6,108 nt of DNA, from assembly GCA_943326215.1 (NCBI GenBank), contig CALPSK010000059.1:1-6108 (forward strand). Direction: 5' to 3'. A model generated the notes under the pieces. That model ran no database searches. It was given only the letters and a program-made list of their open reading frames with translations, and was not told the origin of the DNA. The position numbers and the translations under genes are program-made. This document shows positions 1 through 5,049 of this stretch, piece by piece. Numbering within the stretch: the stretch's first letter is position 1; every line of letters starts with the position of its first letter. Origin of the DNA: Sediminibacterium ginsengisoli (GTDB taxonomy: Bacteria > Bacteroidota > Bacteroidia > Chitinophagales > Chitinophagaceae).

Positions 1-1468
1 GATCGGCACCGCCAAATTCTTGACGACCTCTATCACGGTTACGATCTTGTTGTTGGATCGGTTCACGACGACCTTTGTCTGCTGTACGAATATTTAAGTC
101 CTGCGCATTCTCATAATAACTTAAGAATCGGTTGAACTCTAAGGCAGCCACACGCTTTAAAATTTCTTCCTTAGTCATGTCTGCAAATTTCTCTGCAAGC
201 ATAGGAACATAGGTTTCATAATCACCATGGCTAACATCGGTAGACATTAATTTATCCATTACATGGAAAAATTGTTTTCTACAAACATCCTTACCACTAG
301 GAATATCTAATTTATGAAAAGTACACTTGTTCATGTTTTCAATCTGACGCAAACGATAAGACTCACGCGCGTGTACAATGGATATACAAATACCTTGACT
401 ACCCGCACGACCTGTTCTTCCACTTCTATGCGTGTATACTTCTACATCATCAGGTAATTCAAAATTGATAACGTGGGTAATACCTTTTACATCAATACCT
501 CTTGCAGCAACGTCAGTCGCAATTAATAATTGTAAAGTCTTATCACGGAATTGACCCATGACTCTATCACGTTGTTGTTGGGTTAAATCGCCATGGATAG
601 CATCAATATCATAACCTTCACGCGTTAAACGTTGTGCTACTTCTTGTGCATCGGCCTTGGTTCTTGTAAATATAATACCGTAGATACCTGGATTAAAATC
701 AATGATTCTTTTTAAAGTCTCATAACGATGTTGCGCCGAGGTTAAATAGTATTGATGGTCAATACTCTTATTCGTAGCATTTACTTTACCAATCGTTACT
801 TCTACGGGCTCTTTCATGTAACGCTTACTTACTTTTCTAATTTCAGCAGGCATGGTGGCACTAAACAACCAGATACTTTCTCTGTTCGGTGTATTTTTTA
901 AAATAAATTCAATGTCATCTTGAAATCCCATGTTTAACATCTCATCTGCTTCATCCAATACAACGTATTCGATCTTCTCTAAGTTAATTGCCTTTCTTTC
1001 TATTAAATCAATTAAACGGCCTGGAGTGGCTACCACTACTTGCACGCCTCTTTTTAAATCTTTAATTTGCAAACCAATAGATGTTCCGCCATACACCGCT
1101 AATACTTGTAAACCTGGAATATGCTTTTTAAACAAATTCATTTCGTTTACAATTTGCATACATAATTCTCTTGTAGGACAAACCACTAAGGCTTGCGGGA
1201 ATTTATCGGCTGTTTTAATTAATTGTAATAAAGGCAAACCAAAGGCGGCTGTCTTACCAGTACCTGTTTGCGCTAAACCAATAAAATCCTTGGTTCCACT
1301 TATTAAAACGGGAATAGAACGCTCTTGAATCTCTGTTGCGTGTGTGTATCCTAATTCAGTCACGGCTTTTACCAATTGCTCATTTATACCAATTTCTGTA
1401 AATGTTTTTTTCGACTTTACGGCCTCTATCAACTCATTTTTAATTTCTACTTCTTCTTTCTTCTTCAT
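1..1468 (-). CDS. DEAD-box ATP-dependent RNA helicase (DeaD/CsdA-like), C-terminus cut by window edge
   Basis: This gene starts at ATG 1468-1466 and stays open to the left edge, giving 489 visible codons and no stop. It encodes a superfamily 2 RNA helicase that uses ATP to unwind RNA duplexes, in ribosome assembly, mRNA turnover or cold adaptation. All core motifs are readable: Q motif with Gln48, Walker A AQTGTGKT (66-73), PTREL (98-102), TPGR (148-151), DEAD (172-175), SAT (203-205), IIFTRTK (265-271), ATDVAARGID (317-326) and HRSGRTGRAG (347-356). After the two RecA-like domains comes a helical stretch (about 370-465), then a tail rich in Arg, Gln, Asp and Gly from about residue 468, typical of RNA-contacting extensions in DeaD-like proteins. 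A DbpA-type RNA-binding domain may follow outside the window. The start is the only good one. It lies 46 bp downstream of tyrA on the same strand, and I see no clear promoter of its own. The family is certain; the exact paralogue (DeaD, RhlE, CshA type) is not. Confidence 0.95.
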   Translation of the reverse strand, partial: MKKKEEVEIKNELIEAVKSKKTFTEIGINEQLVKAVTELGYTHATEIQERSIPVLISGTKDFIGLAQTGTGKTAAFGLPLLQLIKTADKFPQALVVCPTRELCMQIVNEMNLFKKHIPGLQVLAVYGGTSIGLQIKDLKRGVQVVVATPGRLIDLIERKAINLEKIEYVVLDEADEMLNMGFQDDIEFILKNTPNRESIWLFSATMPAEIRKVSKRYMKEPVEVTIGKVNATNKSIDHQYYLTSAQHRYETLKRIIDFNPGIYGIIFTRTKADAQEVAQRLTREGYDIDAIHGDLTQQQRDRVMGQFRDKTLQLLIATDVAARGIDVKGITHVINFELPDDVEVYTHRSGRTGRAGSQGICISIVHARESYRLRQIENMNKCTFHKLDIPSGKDVCRKQFFHVMDKLMSTDVSHGDYETYVPMLAEKFADMTKEEILKRVAALEFNRFLSYYENAQDLNIRTADKGRREPIQQQDRNRDRGRQEFGGAD

Positions 1469-1514
1469 TTTTTATATTTTTTGCTAAGTCACTTAAGTGC
1501 TTCGCTTTTTTTAA
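1469..1514. other. Short tyrA-helicase gap with a 10-bp palindrome
   Basis: This 46-bp gap lies between the tyrA stop and the helicase ATG. It contains the perfect palindrome CACTTAAGTG at 1490-1499 in an A/T-rich surround. On the coding (minus) strand no U-tract follows the palindrome, so it does not look like an intrinsic terminator for tyrA. I found no TAnnTTTG promoter element for the helicase here. The gap therefore gives no evidence that the helicase is transcribed separately from the aromatic operon, although a promoter inside the end of tyrA cannot be excluded by eye. Confidence 0.4.
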
Positions 1515-2354
1515 TTATTTTAAAATCCTTTTTATTTTATTAGCATTTTGAATCAATTCCAAAAGGTAGTCAGGGTTTTCTTTTTCCAAACTTGCCTTGA
1601 ATTTTTTTAATTGACTAATATGCTCATTCAAAACATCTAATACATTTTCTTTGTTTTGCATAAAAATGGGAACCCACATTTCTGCATTGGACTTAGCCAA
1701 ACGCACTGTGCTTTCAAAACCACTACTTGCTAACTCAAAAATGGCATCAGACTCTTTCTCCTTCTCTAGCACCGTATTCGCCAATGCAAAAGAAGTAATA
1801 TGTGAGATATGACTCACATAGGCTACATGAATATCATGTTTAATGGCATCCATATAAAGCATGTGCATACCTAAAGCTTGATACATTTTTTCTACTAATT
1901 CCAAGGCATCCTTGTCTACTTGTTCTTTATTACAAATAATGGTTGCCTTGTCAACGAAAGCATCGTCTTGTGCTGCAGTAGGACCACTAAATTCTGTTCC
2001 CCACATTGGATGTGTTGGAACAAAGCGGCCTTTATTGATATGTGCTTTCGCAATACCCACAATACTTTCTTTAGTAGAACCAAGATCAAAAACAACTTGC
2101 TTGTTCACCAAGTTCAAAATAGTAGGCAATAAACTTTCTGCTACGTTAATAGGCGTTGCAATGGCTATCAAGTCGGAAGCAGCAATGGCTTCTTCCAAAG
2201 ACATGATCTCATCCACAATACCCAATTGTAAAGCCAGTTTTTGGTGTTCAAGGTTATGATCCACTCCAATGACATTGGATACCAAGCCTTTCTTTTTCAA
2301 AGACAAAGCCAGTGAACCTCCCATTAAACCAATTCCTATGACTGTTAAACGCAT
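1515..2354 (-). CDS. tyrA: Prephenate dehydrogenase (tyrosine biosynthesis)
   Basis: The 279-residue product is a stand-alone TyrA that oxidatively decarboxylates prephenate to 4-hydroxyphenylpyruvate in the cytoplasm, the committed step to tyrosine. The N-terminal Rossmann fold opens with GIGLMGGS (7-14). Asp32 at the end of the second strand (VIGVDHN) favours NAD over NADP. Residues 113-121 read PTHPMWGTE, the conserved HPM-G motif; His115 should correspond to the active-site His of the family. The C-terminal helical domain carries SHISH (181-185) and GFESTVRLA (212-220), whose Arg218 matches the prephenate-binding Arg. No chorismate mutase or ACT domain is fused. The ATG lies inside the 3' end of the aminotransferase gene (10-nt overlap), which suggests translational coupling. 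It is the last aromatic gene of the operon. Whether it prefers prephenate or arogenate cannot be told by eye; prephenate is the default. Confidence 0.93.
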   Translation of the reverse strand: MRLTVIGIGLMGGSLALSLKKKGLVSNVIGVDHNLEHQKLALQLGIVDEIMSLEEAIAASDLIAIATPINVAESLLPTILNLVNKQVVFDLGSTKESIVGIAKAHINKGRFVPTHPMWGTEFSGPTAAQDDAFVDKATIICNKEQVDKDALELVEKMYQALGMHMLYMDAIKHDIHVAYVSHISHITSFALANTVLEKEKESDAIFELASSGFESTVRLAKSNAEMWVPIFMQNKENVLDVLNEHISQLKKFKASLEKENPDYLLELIQNANKIKRILK

Positions 2355-3508
2355 GCTTCAATTCTTTTTATGGCGACACTAAATTTTTCTATGGAACCAC
2401 ATAAACTCACTCTGATATATTCGTTACCAGCAGAGCCAAAAATGCCTCCTGGGGTAATAAAAACATTTGCATCGTATAATACTTTATCACTTAATGCATA
2501 TCCATCTTTGTAAGTTGCGGGAATTTTGGCCCATACAAACATGCCTACTTGTTGTTTTGAGTAGACACATTTTAAAACATCTAATAACTCGAATACTTTT
2601 TCGCGTCGTGCTGTATATATTTTATTCACGGAGTCATACCAACTTTGATCAAGACTTAATGCCTTAGCAGCTGCTAATTGCACGGGTAAAAACATACCAC
2701 TGTCCATGTTGGATTTAAACCTAAGTATTTCATTGATTCTGTCTTCGGCAGCAATTAACATGCCTACCCTCCATCCTGCCATATTCTGACTTTTACTTAG
2801 AGAGTTTAATTCTATCACTACCTCTTTGGCCCTGTCAATAGACAATAAGCTTTCAGGCTTATCATTTAAAACAAAGGCATAAGGATTATCATGACAAATC
2901 AATATTTGATGCTTTATTCCAAAGGCGACTATTTTTTCAAATAGTTCTTTCGTAGGCCTTTGGCCTGTTGGCATATGCGGATAGTTCACCCACATTAACT
3001 TGACTTTTGATAAATCTGATTTTTCTAAATTTTCAAAGTCAGGCGCCCAACTGTTTTCGGCAGTCAACTCATAGTATAACGGGGTCCCACCCGCTAATTT
3101 AACTGCACTTGTATATGTAGGATAACCAGGATTTGGAATTAATACCTGATCTCCTTCATTTAAATAGGTCATACATATATGCATGATCCCTTCCTTACTT
3201 CCTAATAAAGGAAGTATTTCAGTAGCTGGATTTATATCCGCTACCTTGAAATATTTTTTATACCAATTCGCTATCGCTTCTCTTAATATAGGCGAACCTT
3301 TATAAGATTGATAACCATGTACATTTTCTTTAATCGCTTCTTCGTGTAAAATTTTAACCACATCAGGATGCGGCGGTAAATCGGGACTGCCAATACCTAA
3401 ATTAAGTATATCCTTACCGGCTTTATTGAGTTCATCAATCTCGCGCAGTTTGGTAGAAAAATAATATTCTCCAATACCCTCTAATCTATGTGATACAGTC
3501 CAATTCAT
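2345..3508 (-). CDS. Class I/II PLP-dependent aminotransferase, probably for aromatic amino acids
   Basis: The 387-residue product is a fold-type I aminotransferase. The PLP-binding lysine is Lys239 in SLSKSQNMAGWRVGM. Asp207 and Tyr210 (CHDNPY) should hold the pyridine ring, and Arg366 (YIRVSLC) should bind the substrate carboxylate. NYPHMPTG (175-182) stands where many relatives have NYPNNPTG. The length is normal for the family. The gene begins 2 nt after the pheA stop, with AAAGGA inside the pheA end as a likely ribosome site, and its end overlaps tyrA. From this position between a phenylpyruvate-forming and a hydroxyphenylpyruvate-forming enzyme I infer that it transaminates one or both of these keto acids. 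By sequence alone it could also be called aspartate or LL-diaminopimelate aminotransferase-like, labels often given to this group. The family is certain; the substrate rests on context. Confidence 0.9.
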   Translation of the reverse strand: MNWTVSHRLEGIGEYYFSTKLREIDELNKAGKDILNLGIGSPDLPPHPDVVKILHEEAIKENVHGYQSYKGSPILREAIANWYKKYFKVADINPATEILPLLGSKEGIMHICMTYLNEGDQVLIPNPGYPTYTSAVKLAGGTPLYYELTAENSWAPDFENLEKSDLSKVKLMWVNYPHMPTGQRPTKELFEKIVAFGIKHQILICHDNPYAFVLNDKPESLLSIDRAKEVVIELNSLSKSQNMAGWRVGMLIAAEDRINEILRFKSNMDSGMFLPVQLAAAKALSLDQSWYDSVNKIYTARREKVFELLDVLKCVYSKQQVGMFVWAKIPATYKDGYALSDKVLYDANVFITPGGIFGSAGNEYIRVSLCGSIEKFSVAIKRIEACV

Positions 3509-3510
3509 TT

Positions 3511-4347
3511 TTATCCTTTTACAACTTTACCTTTTTGATACATACCGAAAATTCTAATACTATTGGTTAAGCCTTTCAATGCTTCTAATACTTTTTCAAT
3601 TTGTTTTTTATTATCAAATTCCAAGTCGGCATAAAACCCGTATTTAAAAGTACTACCTGGTATCGGCATACTTTGTAGCTTACTCAAATTCACATTACCT
3701 TGTGCAATTTTGGCAAGTACCTTAGCAAGTATACCTTTAGAGTGATCCGTTTGAAAATAAATAGAGGCTTTGTTCGCTTGCTCTACTGCTGTTTTAGTGC
3801 CTGCAGGGCTTACTATTAAAAAACGAGTAATATTATTTTTTAAAGTATGAATATCTGGTTTGATAATATTTAAATCAAACATTTGAGCGGCAAGCTTACT
3901 TGCAATGGCTGCTGTATATTTGCTTTTATTTTGATGCACTATTTTTGCACTTAGCGCTGTATCCTCCGACTCTACTAATTTCCAATTATACTTTTCTAAA
4001 TAATCTAAACATTGCAAGATAGCCATGGGATGACTATGCACTTCTTTGATATCTTCTAATTTTACGCCAGGATAAGTAAGTAAGTTTTGGCTAATAGATA
4101 AATACACTTCACCAATAACTTGCAACTTACTTTTTTGCAATAAATTATAATTAGGCAAAATACTTCCCGCAATTGAATTCTCTATAGCCATCACAGCACC
4201 ATCCGACAATTTAGCATCTCCCCCTAATTGAACTACTTTTCTAAATGTATCACAAGTAATCACCTCTACATTTTTACCAAAAAAATGCCTAGCTGCCACC
4301 TGGTGGAAACTTCCTTCGTACCCTTGTATTGCTACTTTTTTATTCAT
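3511..4347 (-). CDS. pheA: Prephenate dehydratase with ACT domain (phenylalanine biosynthesis)
   Basis: The 278-residue monofunctional enzyme converts prephenate to phenylpyruvate in the cytoplasm. The catalytic part (about 1-180) begins VAIQGYEGSFHQ and contains AIENSIAGS (54-62), HSHPMAILQC (104-113) and the hallmark TRF (174-176) in NNITRFLIV. The C-terminal ACT domain (about 192-275), the usual Phe feedback site, has GILAKVLAKI (205-214) and LQSMPIPG (224-231) where enteric enzymes have GALV and ESRP, so the effector site deviates from the textbook motifs. There is no N-terminal chorismate mutase domain, so chorismate mutase must come from another locus. It is the first structural gene of the operon, preceded by an aromatic leader peptide and a terminator-like hairpin. 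TAGGAA (minus strand, 4362-4357) about 9 nt before ATG is a plausible ribosome site and supports this start. Confidence 0.95.
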   Translation of the reverse strand: MNKKVAIQGYEGSFHQVAARHFFGKNVEVITCDTFRKVVQLGGDAKLSDGAVMAIENSIAGSILPNYNLLQKSKLQVIGEVYLSISQNLLTYPGVKLEDIKEVHSHPMAILQCLDYLEKYNWKLVESEDTALSAKIVHQNKSKYTAAIASKLAAQMFDLNIIKPDIHTLKNNITRFLIVSPAGTKTAVEQANKASIYFQTDHSKGILAKVLAKIAQGNVNLSKLQSMPIPGSTFKYGFYADLEFDNKKQIEKVLEALKGLTNSIRIFGMYQKGKVVKG

Positions 4348-4356
4348 TCTAATTAG

Positions 4357-4362
4357 TTCCTA
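4357..4362 (-). promoter_or_regulatory. Probable ribosome binding site of pheA
   Basis: The minus strand reads TAGGAA about 9 nt before the pheA ATG. Most genes in this window lack a Shine-Dalgarno site. Here one would let pheA be translated independently of the leader peptide, which ends about 100 nt upstream. Confidence 0.4.
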
Positions 4363-4410
4363 TTCTTTATACCTGTTTTACTTCCAGTCACTATGCCCTT
4401 ATCCGCTTTT

Positions 4411-4440
4411 AAACAAAAATCCCGGCTGTTGGGCCGGGAC
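4411..4440 (-). terminator. Intrinsic terminator in the pheA leader (attenuator hairpin, arms 3:4)
   Basis: On the minus strand CCCGGC (4438-4433), the loop CCAACA and GCCGGG (4426-4421) form a six-pair all-GC stem. A U-A pair and a G-U pair at the base extend it to eight. ATTTTTGTTT follows directly, a U-tract typical of intrinsic terminators. The hairpin lies 64 nt before the pheA start, downstream of a promoter and a short ORF. The only full gene upstream (the lipoprotein) already has its own terminator at 4651-4680. It is therefore best read as a premature terminator of the pheA transcript. On the plus strand the hairpin is not followed by a T-tract, so it is directional. Confidence 0.82.
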
Positions 4441-4503
4441 TGTATATTTAGTTATTTTCTTTACGCTTTTACAAATACAACCCGGCTACTTTGATTAAAG
4501 TAG
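4433..4503 (-). promoter_or_regulatory. Competing leader RNA stems: 1:2 pause-type hairpin versus 2:3 antiterminator
   Basis: On the minus strand, arm 1 CTACTTT (4503-4497) pairs with AAAGTAG (4492-4486) across the loop AATC, giving seven perfect pairs. AAAGTAG runs straight into GCCGGG (4486-4481), identical to the 3' arm of the terminator. This GCCGGG can pair with the terminator's 5' arm CCCGGC (4438-4433). After a small 1x2 internal loop, TGTAT (4479-4475) also pairs with ATACA (4445-4441), making an 11-pair antiterminator. The 2:3 stem excludes both 1:2 and 3:4. Arm 1 is made of the last Tyr and Phe codons of the leader ORF, so a ribosome stalled a little before it would hide arm 1 and free arm 2. 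A ribosome reaching the stop codon at 4463 would cover the TGTAT part and let 1:2 and 3:4 form. All pairs were found by eye; no energies were computed. Confidence 0.78.
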
Positions 4504-4547
4504 AAATAAAAGAAACAGTAAAACCAATTGTTAATATTTGCTTTCAT
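4461..4547 (-). CDS. Phe/Tyr-rich leader peptide of the pheA-aminotransferase-tyrA operon (28 aa)
   Basis: This short ORF (ATG 4547-4545, stop TAA 4463-4461) encodes 28 residues beginning MKANINN. Residues 8-17 are WFYCFFYFYF: one Trp, five Phe and three Tyr in ten codons, with a sixth Phe at 25. Such clustering is very unlikely in a random 28-codon ORF and matches exactly the end products of the operon, as in enteric pheL. Its function is presumably its translation rather than its product: slow decoding when charged tRNA-Phe or tRNA-Tyr is scarce would steer RNA folding. It lies directly downstream of a promoter-like sequence and about 20 nt before the terminator's 5' arm. No Shine-Dalgarno site is seen, and the predicted transcription start is within about 10 nt of the ATG, so it may be read from a nearly leaderless mRNA. 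It is functionally analogous to pheL, but I do not assign the name because homology is not shown. Confidence 0.8.
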   Translation of the reverse strand: MKANINNWFYCFFYFYFNQSSRVVFVKA

Positions 4548-4554
4548 CGGAGAA

Positions 4555-4588
4555 CAAAGATAGGCTATTGTAGGCTATTAGTCAAAAA
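4555..4588 (-). promoter_or_regulatory. Bacteroidota-type promoter of the pheA operon
   Basis: The minus strand carries TTTTTG (4588-4583), a 20-nt spacer and TATCTTTG (4562-4555). This agrees with the Bacteroidota housekeeping consensus TTG-N19-21-TAnnTTTG at every fixed position. The expected transcription start is a few nt after 4555, roughly 4553-4546, right at the ATG of the leader peptide (4547). It lies just downstream of the lipoprotein terminator, so the operon appears to have its own promoter. The assignment is by motif only. Confidence 0.72.
4561..4580 (-). repeat. Tandem 10-bp repeat filling the pheA promoter spacer
   Basis: The plus strand reads TAGGCTATTG followed by TAGGCTATTA, two copies with a 10-bp period and one difference at the last base. 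The pair occupies nearly the whole spacer between the -33 and -7 elements of the pheA promoter. A repeat with helical-turn period in a promoter could be a regulator binding site, or chance. No regulator gene is adjacent to support a specific factor. Confidence 0.6.
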
Positions 4589-4650
4589 TGTTTCCATTTT
4601 CAGGTCTAAAAACTAACAGATATTCGTTTTTAAGGGCTGTCGGTTCAAAC

Positions 4651-4680
4651 AAAAAAAAGCCCCTGGTCGAAACCAAGGGC
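4651..4680 (-). terminator. Intrinsic terminator of the small lipoprotein gene
   Basis: On the minus strand GCCCTTGGT (4680-4672) and ACCAGGGGC (4667-4659) form a nine-pair stem with one G-U pair, closed by a TTCG tetraloop. Eight T follow (4658-4651). This is a textbook rho-independent terminator about 70 nt after the lipoprotein stop. It separates that gene from the pheA operon. Confidence 0.92.
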
Positions 4681-4751
4681 TCAGAAATATTGCTTGCCAT
4701 TCTAAAAATTACCTTAATGGATAAAATAAGTTCTAGATGGAGCTCAATAAT

Positions 4752-4919
4752 TTATTTTGCAGCAGCAGTAGTATCCATTGCAGCAGCAGCTGTGTCAACT
4801 GTAGTTGCAGCAGCAGTATCAACTGTAGTTGCAGCAGCAGTATCAGTTGTAGCTTCAGTTGAAGCACCACCACAAGCTGTTAATGCAGCGATAGCGAAGA
4901 TTGCGATTACTTTTTTCAT
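4752..4919 (-). CDS. Small repeat-containing lipoprotein (55 aa)
   Basis: The gene encodes 55 residues from ATG 4919-4917. Residues 1-15 form a lipoprotein signal (MKK, then VIAIFAIAA), ending in the lipobox LTAC with Cys16 as the lipidation site. GG follows the Cys. The mature part of about 40 residues contains only Ala, Thr, Asp, Val, Gly, Ser, Glu, Met, Cys and a final Lys. It is built from two exact copies of TTVDTAAA (31-38, 39-46) flanked by degenerate copies (TTDTAAA at 24-30, MDTTAAAK at the end). It should be a low-complexity, acidic, probably disordered peptide anchored in the envelope. The function is unknown; similar tiny lipoproteins are common in Bacteroidota, but I know of no assigned role. 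The nine-pair terminator downstream supports a real transcript. An Ala/Val-rich ORF on the opposite strand is its shadow. Confidence 0.85.
   Translation of the reverse strand: MKKVIAIFAIAALTACGGASTEATTDTAAATTVDTAAATTVDTAAAAMDTTAAAK
4795..4842 (-). repeat. Two perfect 24-bp tandem repeats inside the lipoprotein gene
   Basis: Positions 4795-4818 and 4819-4842 are identical, each beginning TCAACTGTAGTTG on the plus strand and encoding the octapeptide TTVDTAAA on the minus strand. Identity at every third codon position means recent duplication or ongoing slippage rather than old protein selection. Degenerate copies on both sides suggest the array has expanded and decayed. The unit is a multiple of three, so copy-number changes keep the frame. 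Confidence 0.95.
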
Positions 4920-4968
4920 TTGGGTTTGTTTTTATTAATTAATTAATACTCTTAATACCCCCGATTAG

Positions 4969-4976
4969 AAAAGGTA
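4969..4976 (-). promoter_or_regulatory. Weak candidate -7 element of the lipoprotein gene
   Basis: The minus strand reads TACCTTTT, one mismatch from TAnnTTTG, placing transcription start about 45 nt before the lipoprotein ATG. No clear TTG lies 20 nt upstream; only a T-run is there. The element sits between a G6 run (4983-4978) and a G5 run (4962-4958) on this strand. It is the best candidate I can see, and it is weak. Confidence 0.28.
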
Positions 4977-5020
4977 ACCCCCCTGCCCCTGAAAAAATTA
5001 AAAAAGACCCTATTTTGGGT

Positions 5021-5028
5021 TACTTTTG
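5021..5028 (+). promoter_or_regulatory. TAnnTTTG -7 element upstream of the ECF sigma gene
   Basis: TACTTTTG matches the Bacteroidota -7 consensus at all fixed positions. No TTG occurs at the expected distance upstream, so it may depend on an alternative sigma factor or activator, or be fortuitous. If it is real, transcription starts near 5032. That would exclude the TTG at 5026 as the start codon and favour TTG 5050. Confidence 0.4.
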
Positions 5029-5049
5029 ATCAAATTAAGTATTAATCTC

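Noticed and set aside
930..1328. Plus-strand ORF of 132 codons
   Set aside because: It lies antisense to the helicase, whose motifs I to III are intact on the minus strand.
1490..1499. CACTTAAGTG palindrome as a terminator of tyrA
   Set aside because: The stem is only five pairs without a loop, and no U-tract follows on the coding strand.
1912..2259. Two overlapping plus-strand ORFs (1912-2259 and 1920-2132)
   Set aside because: Both are antisense to tyrA and show no recognisable motif or upstream signal.
2467..2667. Plus-strand ORF of 66 codons
   Set aside because: It is antisense to the aminotransferase C-terminal region, with no supporting signal.
4411..4440. Reading the GC hairpin as the terminator of the upstream lipoprotein gene
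   Set aside because: That gene has a stronger terminator at 4651-4680, and a promoter and aromatic ORF lie between the two. The second GCCGGG copy also argues for an attenuator.
4348..4560. T-box or metabolite riboswitch in the pheA leader
   Set aside because: I see no T-box consensus or specifier-loop arrangement, and T-boxes are not typical of Bacteroidota. The aromatic ORF plus exclusive stems explains the region better.
4568..4600. A ten-codon minus-strand ORF (from ATG at 4600) as an alternative leader peptide
   Set aside because: It lies upstream of and across the promoter elements, so it would not be in the transcript, and it has no Phe/Tyr cluster.
4588..4938. Plus-strand ORF of 116 codons rich in Ala and Val
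   Set aside because: It is the antisense shadow of the lipoprotein gene and its terminator. The minus strand has a signal peptide, lipobox, repeats and a terminator in the right places.
4934..4947. ATTAATTAATTAAT repeat before the lipoprotein gene as an operator
   Set aside because: It is simple A/T-rich sequence in a 5' untranslated region, common in such genomes, with nothing to tie it to a regulator.
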